A stretch of 23,905 nucleotides of DNA from JACDAS01 sp046262415 (GTDB lineage: Bacteria > Actinomycetota > Thermoleophilia > Gaiellales > Gaiellaceae), in NCBI GenBank assembly GCA_046262415.1, contig JBHEMU010000133.1, positions 1-23,905 on the forward strand, given 5' to 3'. The position numbers and the translations under genes were made by a program. A model generated the notes under the pieces. That model was not told the origin of the DNA. It did no database searches and saw nothing but the letters and a program-made list of their open reading frames with translations. Positions 15,622-21,400 of the stretch are shown here, in pieces. How positions within the stretch are numbered: position 1 is the stretch's first letter; every line of letters begins with the position of its first letter.

Positions 15622-16438
15622 GTCGCTCGACCATGCTGTTGCCAGTCTAGACAACGGCTCGGTCGGACTCGCCGGGGGGACTGACCTGGTGACGCTCCTG
15701 CGCGACCGGGTGGTCCTGGCCGAGCGCCTCGTCGAGCTCCGCGGGGTGGTGCCGCGGGGGACCCGCGGGGCGACGATCGGCGCCGGCACGACACTGGCCG
15801 AGCTCGAGGTCGATCCGCAGATTCCGCAGGCGCTCCGCGAGGCGTGCGCCGCCGCCGCCTCTCCGCAGCTCCGCTCGATGGGCACGATCGGCGGCAACCT
15901 CCTGCAGGCGACGCGGTGCTGGTACTGGCGACTCCGGTTCCCGTGCTACCTCCACGGCGGCGATGCATGCCATGCCCGCGAGGGCCAGCACCGCGAGCAT
16001 GCCGTCTTCGGCAACGATCGCTGCGCGTCCGCCCATCCCTCCGACCCCGCGGCCGCGCTCCTCGCCCTCGGTGCGCGCCTGCGGACCGACCGCCGCGTGC
16101 TCGCGGCCGCCGACCTCTACCGCCTGCCGACCGACGAGGACCGCAGCCTCACCGCGCTCGGGCCGGGCGAGCTGATCCTGGAGCTCGAGGTGCCGGCGCC
16201 GCACGCGAGCGTCTACCTGAAGGCGATGGATCGCCGGAAGTGGGCCTTCCCCCTCGTCGGCGTCGCGGCGGCCCGCTTCTCCGAGGGCGTCCGGCTGGCC
16301 CTCTCCGGCGTGGCGCCCGTGCCATGGCTACTGGCTGGCGAGCACGCGCTCGAGCAGGCGACGCCGCTTCCGGGCACAGCCTACAAGCTGCAGATCGCGC
16401 GCGCCCTCGTCCGCAGGGCGCTCGACGCGGTCGCGTAG
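15602..16438 (+). CDS. Molybdenum hydroxylase FAD subunit with extra [4Fe-4S] insertion
   Basis: This 278-residue medium subunit binds FAD (GLAGGTDLVTLL near the N-terminus, and SMGTIGGNLLQ). Directly after it comes an inserted segment with four cysteines, Cys106, Cys115, Cys123 and Cys141, in RCWYW, FPC, DAC and NDRCASAHPSD. That pattern, including the downstream AHPSD, matches the PaoB/YagS group, whose FAD subunit holds a [4Fe-4S] cluster not found in ordinary xanthine dehydrogenases. Start is TTG 15602, with a GGGGAG Shine-Dalgarno about 5 nt upstream, 20 nt inside the preceding gene. The C-terminal CO_deh_flav_C-like part appears shortened compared with about 320 residues in PaoB. Confidence 0.85.
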   Translation: MELLRPESLDHAVASLDNGSVGLAGGTDLVTLLRDRVVLAERLVELRGVVPRGTRGATIGAGTTLAELEVDPQIPQALREACAAAASPQLRSMGTIGGNLLQATRCWYWRLRFPCYLHGGDACHAREGQHREHAVFGNDRCASAHPSDPAAALLALGARLRTDRRVLAAADLYRLPTDEDRSLTALGPGELILELEVPAPHASVYLKAMDRRKWAFPLVGVAAARFSEGVRLALSGVAPVPWLLAGEHALEQATPLPGTAYKLQIARALVRRALDAVA

Positions 16439-16445
16439 GCAGGTC

Positions 16446-16973
16446 GTGACGGCGGCCGTGATCCTCGCCGCCGGCGCCTCGAGCCGCTTCGGCTCTCCGA
16501 AGCAGGACGTGCTGCTGGCCCCGGTGCTCCGACGCGTGCGCGCGAGCTCCGTGGACGAGATCGTCGTCGTCCAGGGAGCGCACGAGCTCGACGTCGACGC
16601 GCGCACGGTGCGCTGCCCCCAGTGGGAGCGCGGCCCGGGCGCCTCGCTACGCTGCGGGCTCGCCTCTCTCGGCCGGAAGATCGAGGCCGCCGTGGTCGTG
16701 CTCGCAGACGGCCCCGATCTCAGCCCGCTCGCGATCGATCGGGTGATCGCCGCCTGGCGGAGGAGCGAGAGCGACGTCGTCGCGGCCAGCTACGGAGGGG
16801 CGCGCGGCCATCCCGTGCTGCTCGGAAGATCCGCGTGGGCCGCCGTCCCGGAGGAGGGGGCCCGGGCGCTCGAGCCCTTCCTCGTCCCCTGCGACGACCT
16901 GGGCGCACCGGGCGACGTCGACACGCCCGCCGACCTGCCCGGTAGGTTCCGCCGCGCCGAAGCCGAACGGTGA
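16446..16973 (+). CDS. MobA/MocA-like molybdenum cofactor nucleotidyltransferase
   Basis: This 175-residue protein has the nucleotidyltransferase signature LAAGASSRFGSPK (7-19), then ERGPGASLRCGL, LADGPDLSP for the metal-binding strand, GHPVLL and DVDTPADL near the C-terminus. MocA makes molybdopterin cytosine dinucleotide, the form used by PaoABC-type enzymes, while MobA makes the guanine form; sequence alone does not settle which. It starts 7 nt after the FAD subunit, so it very likely matures the cofactor of the complex encoded upstream. It lacks the usual PLL-type segment after the N-terminal loop and is shorter than typical members. No XdhC-type chaperone is in this window. Confidence 0.8.
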   Translation: MTAAVILAAGASSRFGSPKQDVLLAPVLRRVRASSVDEIVVVQGAHELDVDARTVRCPQWERGPGASLRCGLASLGRKIEAAVVVLADGPDLSPLAIDRVIAAWRRSESDVVAASYGGARGHPVLLGRSAWAAVPEEGARALEPFLVPCDDLGAPGDVDTPADLPGRFRRAEAER

Positions 16974-16977
16974 CCGC

Positions 16978-17691
16978 GTGCAGCCAGCCGGGAAGCCGAA
17001 GCCGCCGCCGCTCGTGGAGCTGAACCGCCGCTCGCCGCTGACGGCTGCCCGGATCCGCCGGAAGCTGAGCCAGGAAGAGGCGGCGGCGCGAGCCGGGATC
17101 AGGCCAGAGGAGGTCGGCTGGCTCGAGGAGGGCCGCGTCTACCGGTTCCCCTCGGCCGACGACGCGCTTCAAGCCTGCATCCTGTACGCGTCGGCGCTCG
17201 GGATCGACCTGCGCGAAGCCAGGACGCTGGCGGGGCTGCCCCTGCCGCCGAAGCAGTTCGGCGTCAATCCGCTCGGCCGTCTCGTCGGTGTGGCCGCGAT
17301 CGCCGCCTTGCTCTCGGCGATCGCGGTCGCCGTGACCTTCTCGACGCTAGAGCTCGGCGCCGGGAGCACCTCGACGACGACCGGGAGCAGGCCCGGCCCG
17401 AGTCTGCCGCCCCCGTGGCGCATCCAGGTCGACGTCCTGAACGGCAGCGGCGACATCAACTACACGCGACGGATCGCCGACCGGATCACCGCGCTCGGCT
17501 ACCGGGTCCGGCGCGTGGCGCCCGCCGACCGCTTCGACTATCCGCAGACCGCCGTCTACTACCACCCCGGCGGGCAGCCGACAGCGGCCCGCCTCGCGCG
17601 CCAGCTCGGCGTCACCGCCAGGCCGCTCCCGGCCGGCACCGACAAGCTCAGGCACGTCGTCATCGTCGGGCCCGCGCGCGTGTCGCCGTAG
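16978..17691 (+). CDS. HTH-transmembrane-LytR_C protein
   Basis: This 237-residue protein has three parts. Residues about 20-70 form a helix-turn-helix (TAARIRRKLSQEEAAARAGIRPEEVGWLEEG) of the XRE/RodZ-like type. A hydrophobic segment near 99-122 (GVAAIAALLSAIAVAVTFSTL) should cross the membrane. After a Ser/Thr/Gly/Pro linker, residues about 145-232 match the LytR_C domain: VDVLNGSGDINYTRRIADRIT...VVIVGP. So the DNA-binding-like part faces the cytoplasm and LytR_C the outside, a layout used in envelope proteins. GTG 16978 begins 4 nt after the nucleotidyltransferase stop, so it may share its transcript, although a role in molybdenum metabolism is not evident. Confidence 0.75.
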   Translation: MQPAGKPKPPPLVELNRRSPLTAARIRRKLSQEEAAARAGIRPEEVGWLEEGRVYRFPSADDALQACILYASALGIDLREARTLAGLPLPPKQFGVNPLGRLVGVAAIAALLSAIAVAVTFSTLELGAGSTSTTTGSRPGPSLPPPWRIQVDVLNGSGDINYTRRIADRITALGYRVRRVAPADRFDYPQTAVYYHPGGQPTAARLARQLGVTARPLPAGTDKLRHVVIVGPARVSP

Positions 17692-17725
17692 TGCAGCGCC
17701 TCTGAAATGGGTTGGCGCCCTGCGG

Positions 17726-18025
17726 TTACCCCACAGCGCTCGCAACTCCGATTGCTACAAGTGCCAAGCCGAAAACTATCGCCATAGCACCTTCCTGTAC
17801 TCGATGTGCCACGGACGACTTGAAGGAGGGATTCCACGGGAGCCGCCAGCGGCGCTTGTGCTCGAGCCAAACCGTGCCTGATCCGCTCCAATCACTCACT
17901 ACGGCCGAGCCCCAAAGGGTCATGTAAACCCCAGGTAGGGCGAGGAGCGCGAAATATCCGGTTACACCGGCGACCATGGCGATCAGCGGCACCAGCACGG
18001 TTCCGTAGGTCACGCCGAGTGCCAC
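17726..18025 (-). CDS. Hypothetical membrane protein in a lower-GC stretch (99 aa)
   Basis: The product has two or three hydrophobic segments: VALGVTYGTVLVPLIAMVAG, then GYFALLALPGVYMTLWG, and at the C-terminus AIVFGLALVAIGVASAVG. The middle is polar with several basic residues. I recognise no family. GTG 18025 is preferred, with GAGGA 8 nt upstream; TTG 18067 is an in-frame alternative adding 14 residues. The gene ends in TAA and lies in DNA clearly AT-richer than its neighbours, suggesting a different history. It is convergent with the LytR_C gene, 34 nt away. Confidence 0.5.
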   Translation of the reverse strand: MALGVTYGTVLVPLIAMVAGVTGYFALLALPGVYMTLWGSAVVSDWSGSGTVWLEHKRRWRLPWNPSFKSSVAHRVQEGAMAIVFGLALVAIGVASAVG

Positions 18026-18127
18026 CTTGGAAATCCTCGGCTCACCTCTTGGCCCATCCTCAAGCAACGGCGATGGGGCCTCGTCGGAAGGTCATCGGAG
18101 CGCCATTCCCAAGGGAACAGTTTGCTA

Positions 18128-18376
18128 CTACAGCAGGGGCGTGCGCAGCGCCACGAGCTTCTCCTTCAGCTCGGGGGCCATCTTCTCGGCGCAGGTCTGC
18201 CGCACGTACCGGCGCAGGCTCTGCTCGAACCGGTAGCGCCGCCGGCAGTAGTCGCACCTCTCGAGGTGCACCTCGGCCTCGGCCTGCTCCCACTCGTCGA
18301 GCGCCCGGTCGAGGTACGGCTGCATCAGCTGCTCGCAGTGCCTGCAGGGATCGTCGACGAACCCGGGGCCTGTCAC
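18128..18376 (-). CDS. rsrA: RsrA-like zinc anti-sigma factor
   Basis: This 82-residue protein carries the ZAS anti-sigma motif. Cys11, His37, Cys41 and Cys44 are at exactly the positions known for RsrA of Streptomyces coelicolor (DPCRHC; HLERCDYC). In RsrA, these bind zinc, and oxidation forms an intramolecular disulfide that frees SigR. The remaining length forms helices expected to wrap the sigma factor. GTG 18376 overlaps the sigR stop as GTGA, so the pair is translationally coupled. The extra Cys14 and Cys62 (QTCAEK) are not among the key RsrA residues. Function is inferred by homology; redox behaviour has not been shown here. Confidence 0.88.
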   Translation of the reverse strand: MTGPGFVDDPCRHCEQLMQPYLDRALDEWEQAEAEVHLERCDYCRRRYRFEQSLRRYVRQTCAEKMAPELKEKLVALRTPLL

Positions 18377-18966
18377 GCGTCGACCACCGCCTTCTCAGCC
18401 AGCTCGCGCTTCAGGATCCGCCGGCCCCGGTGCAGGCGCGACATGACGGTGCCGACCGGGATGTCGAGGATCTGCGCCGCATCCTGGTAGGTGAAGTCGC
18501 CGATGTCGACGAGCACGACGACGTCGCGGAAGTCGTGCGGCACCGCCGAGAGGGCCGCGACGATGTCGTCCTGCGAAAGTCGCTCGACGACTCGCTCCTC
18601 GTCGAGATTGGCGTCCCGCGCGCCCTCCTCGAGCTTGTTGTAGAGGAAGTAGTCGCCCTCCTCCAGCGGCTGCGTGTCGGGACTCCGCTGGCTGCGGCGG
18701 GCGCGGTCGATGTTGAGGTTGGTGAGGATGCGCAGGAGCCAGGCGCGGAGGTTGGTGCCGGGCGTGAAGCCGCGCCGGCTGCGGAAGGCACGCGCGTACG
18801 TCTCCTGCATCAGATCCTCCGCCTCCTCCTTGCTGGAGACGAGGCGGCGGGCGACTCGGTAGACCTGATCTGCAAGTGCAAGCGCGTCCTCCTCGAAGCG
18901 CACGCGGTCGCGTGCGTCCTCAGCCAGCCGGCGCGCCGCCTGGGTGTCGTGCGAGACCTCGCTCAC
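18373..18966 (-). CDS. sigR: SigR-type ECF sigma factor
   Basis: This 197-residue protein is an extracytoplasmic-function sigma factor of the SigR/SigH (ECF12) type. Region 2 shows EEAEDLMQETYARAF and NLRAWLLRILTNLNIDRAR; region 4 shows FTYQDAAQILDIPVGTVMSRLHRGRRIL, close to the SigR family sequence. With RsrA downstream, it should direct thiol/oxidative-stress genes. Start is GTG 18966, 6 nt after TAGGGT and without a Shine-Dalgarno. A second promoter of the SigR consensus lies further upstream (separate entry). Unlike the extended SigR' form in Streptomyces, an N-terminal extension is blocked here, because the in-frame codons upstream include a TAG at about 18979-18977. Confidence 0.88.
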   Translation of the reverse strand: MSEVSHDTQAARRLAEDARDRVRFEEDALALADQVYRVARRLVSSKEEAEDLMQETYARAFRSRRGFTPGTNLRAWLLRILTNLNIDRARRSQRSPDTQPLEEGDYFLYNKLEEGARDANLDEERVVERLSQDDIVAALSAVPHDFRDVVVLVDIGDFTYQDAAQILDIPVGTVMSRLHRGRRILKRELAEKAVVDA

Positions 18967-18972
18967 GCGGCC

Positions 18973-18978
18973 ACCCTA
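18973..18978 (-). promoter_or_regulatory. TAGGGT -10-like element of sigR
   Basis: On the minus strand TAGGGT lies 6 nt before GTG 18966. This suits a housekeeping, leaderless promoter, in addition to the SigR-consensus promoter further upstream. Confidence 0.5.
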
Positions 18979-19000
18979 CCAACGGCCCATCACAGGCTGG

Positions 19001-19027
19001 AACGCCGGAGAACGCCCCCGCATTCCC
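19001..19027 (-). promoter_or_regulatory. SigR-consensus promoter upstream of sigR
   Basis: On the minus strand GGGAAT (19027-19022) is followed by exactly 18 nt and GTT (19003-19001). This equals the GGGAAT-N18-GTT consensus known for SigR promoters in Streptomyces. Transcription would start about 6-8 nt past the GTT, leaving an untranslated leader of roughly 30 nt before GTG 18966. It predicts that SigR activates its own operon. Confidence 0.75.
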
Positions 19028-19092
19028 GCCTGTTTCGGCCGTATGCCGGTGGGGAAGGTGACGGTTGCCGTCTAGCGCGAGGGAGGACATCG

Positions 19093-19557
19093 GTGCAGGG
19101 ATTCGATCTGGTCACGAACGATCACGACAAGATCGGCCGCGTCGTCAGCGAGGTGGACGACTGGCTGATCGTCGAGCAGGGGACCGTGTTCAAGTCGAGG
19201 CACCCGGTGCCGAGGACGTTCACGACCGTGCTCCAGGACTCCCGGGAGGTCTGCGTCAGCGTCCCGAAGGACATGATCCACGACTCCCCCAAGGTCGACG
19301 ACCAGGATGGCTTCGACCGGCAGGCGGCGGGGGAGCACTACGGCCTGGCCGACGCGTTCGAGCAGCCTCCCACCGAGGGGTACGGCGACACCGACGCGGA
19401 CGACCCGGCCTGGGGGCCCGACGTCGACGCGCAGGCCGCCGGCATGGCGCCCGCCGAGCAGCGGCGCGCCCAGATCCGAGACCACGTCCGCCACGAGAAG
19501 TCGCCGCAGAGCTCACCGGGGCTCCTCGGCGGGCGCGGCTCCGAGAAGCGCCGCTAG
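19093..19557 (+). CDS. PRC-barrel-like domain protein (154 aa)
   Basis: The N-terminal 70 residues have the pattern of a PRC-barrel-like domain: GFDLVTNDHDKIGRVVSEVDDWLIVEQG, followed by a beta-rich segment ending near VCVSVPKDMI. The rest is a hydrophilic, acidic and Gly/Pro-rich tail (TEGYGDTDADDPAWGPD) finishing in a basic stretch. Such proteins occur in many actinobacteria; roles are unclear. Start is GTG 19093, with a strong GGGAGG Shine-Dalgarno 6 nt upstream. It is divergent from sigR with a 126-bp gap, but no convincing SigR promoter faces it. Confidence 0.7.
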   Translation: MQGFDLVTNDHDKIGRVVSEVDDWLIVEQGTVFKSRHPVPRTFTTVLQDSREVCVSVPKDMIHDSPKVDDQDGFDRQAAGEHYGLADAFEQPPTEGYGDTDADDPAWGPDVDAQAAGMAPAEQRRAQIRDHVRHEKSPQSSPGLLGGRGSEKRR

Positions 19558-19588
19558 AGGAAGGGCTCGGACCCCATAAGCGCCTCAT

Positions 19589-19606
19589 CGGGCGCCATCG
19601 CGCCCG
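19589..19606. terminator. Hairpin between convergent genes
   Basis: CGGGCGC (19589-19595) and GCGCCCG (19600-19606) form a 7-bp perfect stem with a 4-nt loop. It lies between the stops of the PRC-barrel gene (19557) and the HMA gene (19635), where a bidirectional terminator would be useful. There is no T-tract. Confidence 0.4.
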
Positions 19607-19634
19607 CCGAGACGCCGCTATCGCTCGAGGAGCC

Positions 19635-19847
19635 TCATTCGGCCGTCTCCCGGAAGCCGCCGCGGGCGAGCGCCCCGAGGAGCGCCGCGCGGTCCGTCCG
19701 CTCGTCGTCCCAGGTGAGGGTGACCTCGCCCATCAGGTTCGCGTTCGCCGATTCGAGTCCGGGGTGGTCCCGCAGGACGCCGCCGAGACGGAGGACGCAG
19801 CGCTCGCAGCGGATCCCGCTCACCTGCACGCTCTCGGTCCGAAGCAT
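19635..19847 (-). CDS. Heavy-metal-associated (HMA) domain protein, CopZ-like
   Basis: This 70-residue protein is a single HMA domain of the ferredoxin-like fold. The metal loop GIRCERCVLRL gives the Cys-x2-Cys pair near residues 14-17, and VTLTWDDERTD and the C-terminal LLGALARGGF fit the remaining strands and helix. Such proteins bind or deliver Cu(I) or similar thiophilic metals in the cytoplasm. The loop has Ile-Arg-Cys in place of the common Met-x-Cys start. ATG 19847 is 5 nt after the ligase stop. TACCCT lies 7 nt before it, so it could have its own start within the operon. No copper ATPase is nearby. Confidence 0.82.
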   Translation of the reverse strand: MLRTESVQVSGIRCERCVLRLGGVLRDHPGLESANANLMGEVTLTWDDERTDRAALLGALARGGFRETAE

Positions 19848-19852
19848 CGCCG

Positions 19853-20953
19853 TCAGGGTACCGAGCGCGCGACCAGGTCCGAGCACACCGCCTCGAGGCC
19901 CCGCTCCCGTCCGATCTCCAGCTGCCGGTCGCCCTCGCAGGAAGCGGGGTCGAGGCGGGCGAGCAGCTCGCTCGTCCCCAACTCCGCCGCGGCCGGTGCC
20001 ACCTGCTCGAGCAGCTCCGCCGCGAGCTCTGGAACCGGGACGAGCGAGTCGCGGTCCGGATGGATCAGCTCCGCGCGCGGGCCGCGATGCAGCGCCGCCC
20101 AGCGGTTCTGGTCGTAGACCCCCCGGCCTGCCGGATCGGGCGGCCGGCGGGGCCGGCCAAGCGCGGTTACGCACAGCGCCTGCAGGAGGGCAACGAAGGC
20201 GCCGCTCAGATCCAGGCTGGTCGGCTGGTCGGTGGCGCGGATCTCGAGCGTCCCGAACCGCGGGTGCGGGCGGACGTCCCACCAGAGCTGCGTGTACTCG
20301 GCGATCAGCCCGACGCGCTGGAACAGCGAGACGAAGCGCTCCCACGCGCCGAAGGAGGCGAAGGCCGGGGGCGCCCCCCGTCGAGGCAGCAGGCCGAGGA
20401 TCTCGGCGCGGATCGACAGGTGCCCCGTCTCGGCGCCCTCGAGGTAGGGCGAGTTGGCCGACAGGGCGAGCAGGACCGGGAGCCACGGGAGCACTCCCTC
20501 GAGGGCGTGGAGGCACTCCTCGGAGCCGGGCATGCCGACGTGGACGTGCAGCCCGCTGACCCCCTGCCGCCGGGCGGTCACCCCGGCGTACGCGACGAAG
20601 TCCGCGTAGCGCTCCTCCGCCGCGATCTCCTGCTGCTCGGGCGGACTGAAGGGGTGCGAGCCGCCGGCGGCCACCTCGAGGCCTCGCTCCCCCGCGATCT
20701 CGATCGCCGCGACCCGGAGCGCGCGCAGCTCCGCCAGCGCCTGGTGCGGCGAGCCGCACACGCCCGTCGTCAGCTCGACGACGGAGGCGTGGAGCTCCGT
20801 CTTCAGGGTCCCGGGCAGGTCGCGACCGGCCGCGCCCGCCAGGAGCGTGGAGACGGCCGGCGTGAGCGCGAGCGTCGTCGCGTCCAGGATCATCAGCTCC
20901 TCCTCGACGCCGACGGAGAACGGCTCGCTCTCGCCGAAGCGCTGCTCGATCAC
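19853..20953 (-). CDS. Glutamate-cysteine ligase-like protein (GCS2/YbdK family)
   Basis: This 366-residue protein belongs to the carboxylate-amine ligase YbdK/GCS2 group. It has the Glu-rich ATP/Mg strand VGVEEELMILD (about 15-24), SGLHVHVGMP in the centre, and LEIRATDQPTSLDL, with the conserved Arg/Asp. YbdK has weak glutamate-cysteine ligase activity, while related proteins make other gamma-glutamyl amides; the true substrate is unknown. Start GTG 20953 overlaps the stop of the preceding gene as GTGA, so translation is coupled. With an HMA protein immediately downstream, a thiol/metal theme is suggested but not proven. Confidence 0.85.
   Translation of the reverse strand: MIEQRFGESEPFSVGVEEELMILDATTLALTPAVSTLLAGAAGRDLPGTLKTELHASVVELTTGVCGSPHQALAELRALRVAAIEIAGERGLEVAAGGSHPFSPPEQQEIAAEERYADFVAYAGVTARRQGVSGLHVHVGMPGSEECLHALEGVLPWLPVLLALSANSPYLEGAETGHLSIRAEILGLLPRRGAPPAFASFGAWERFVSLFQRVGLIAEYTQLWWDVRPHPRFGTLEIRATDQPTSLDLSGAFVALLQALCVTALGRPRRPPDPAGRGVYDQNRWAALHRGPRAELIHPDRDSLVPVPELAAELLEQVAPAAAELGTSELLARLDPASCEGDRQLEIGRERGLEAVCSDLVARSVP
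19855..19860 (-). promoter_or_regulatory. TACCCT -10-like element before the HMA gene
   Basis: On the minus strand TACCCT stands 7 nt before ATG 19847, inside the last codons of the upstream ligase gene. It suggests an internal leaderless promoter, in addition to read-through from the operon. Confidence 0.35.
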
Positions 20954-21312
20954 TTGGCGCGAACGCCGTGCACGGGGCGGCCGGCCGCCTCCCAGGCGTA
21001 GTAGGACACGCTCGGTCCGAAGGACCGCTCGTAGGCGACCACGCGAGGATCGCGACCGACGACCTTGGCGCGCTCTGCGTGGCGGAGCAGGTTCGGGTCG
21101 TCGCGTTCCTGCCAGACGAGCACGAGGTGCGCGGCCGTCATGTGCCCGGCCACGAACGAGCAGCCGGCAGCGGGGCAGGGGAACGGCTCGGTCTCGACGC
21201 AGAACCAGCCGGTGTGATCGTCGCCGGCGTCGCCCTGCCAGAGCTGCTCGTCTTCGGCGACATCCGTGCCCTCGAGCAGGAGCGTCCCCGGCTGTGGTTC
21301 GTCACATCGCAT
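20950..21312 (-). CDS. Hypothetical protein with Cys/His cluster (120 aa)
   Basis: I do not recognise this protein. Its middle contains CPAAGCSFVAGHMTAAH, giving Cys-x4-Cys-x5-His-x4-His, a spacing that could bind a metal. The N-terminal half is acidic (EGTDVAEDEQLWQGDAGDDH), the rest has HLVLVWQERDDPNLLRHAERA and ends near VSYYAWEAAGRP. Start ATG 21312 is chosen; a TTG at 21333 is an upstream alternative. TACCCT lies 9 nt before the ATG, a bit further than in other cases here. It is translationally coupled to the GCS2-type ligase. Confidence 0.6.
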   Translation of the reverse strand: MRCDEPQPGTLLLEGTDVAEDEQLWQGDAGDDHTGWFCVETEPFPCPAAGCSFVAGHMTAAHLVLVWQERDDPNLLRHAERAKVVGRDPRVVAYERSFGPSVSYYAWEAAGRPVHGVRAK

Positions 21313-21331
21313 CAGGGCCGAAGGGTAGGGC

Positions 21332-21368
21332 AAGCCGGAGGGCGTGCAGGCGTGCCGCCCTCCGGCTT
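21332..21368 (-). terminator. Strong hairpin downstream of the HtrA gene
   Basis: AAGCCGGAGGGCG (21332-21344) and CGCCCTCCGGCTT (21356-21368) are perfectly complementary over 13 bp. Inside, GCA and TGC can add three pairs after a bulged T, closing on GGCG. It lies 33 nt after the HtrA stop on the minus strand and just before the next minus-strand gene. No T-run follows; still, this is the strongest hairpin I noticed in the window. Confidence 0.6.
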
Positions 21369-21400
21369 CCGGTCCCCCAGTGGGACCAGATCTCCGGCGG

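Noticed and set aside
18084..18110. A second SigR promoter on the minus strand at ATTCCC (18105-18110)
   Set aside because: There is no GTT at the required 18-nt spacing.
18967..18995. An N-terminally extended SigR' isoform
   Set aside because: The upstream in-frame ATG gives only MGRW before a TAG stop.
19007..19034. A SigR-type promoter facing the PRC-barrel gene
   Set aside because: GGAGAA and GTT are 19 nt apart and the -35 is a poor match; the good match is on the other strand.
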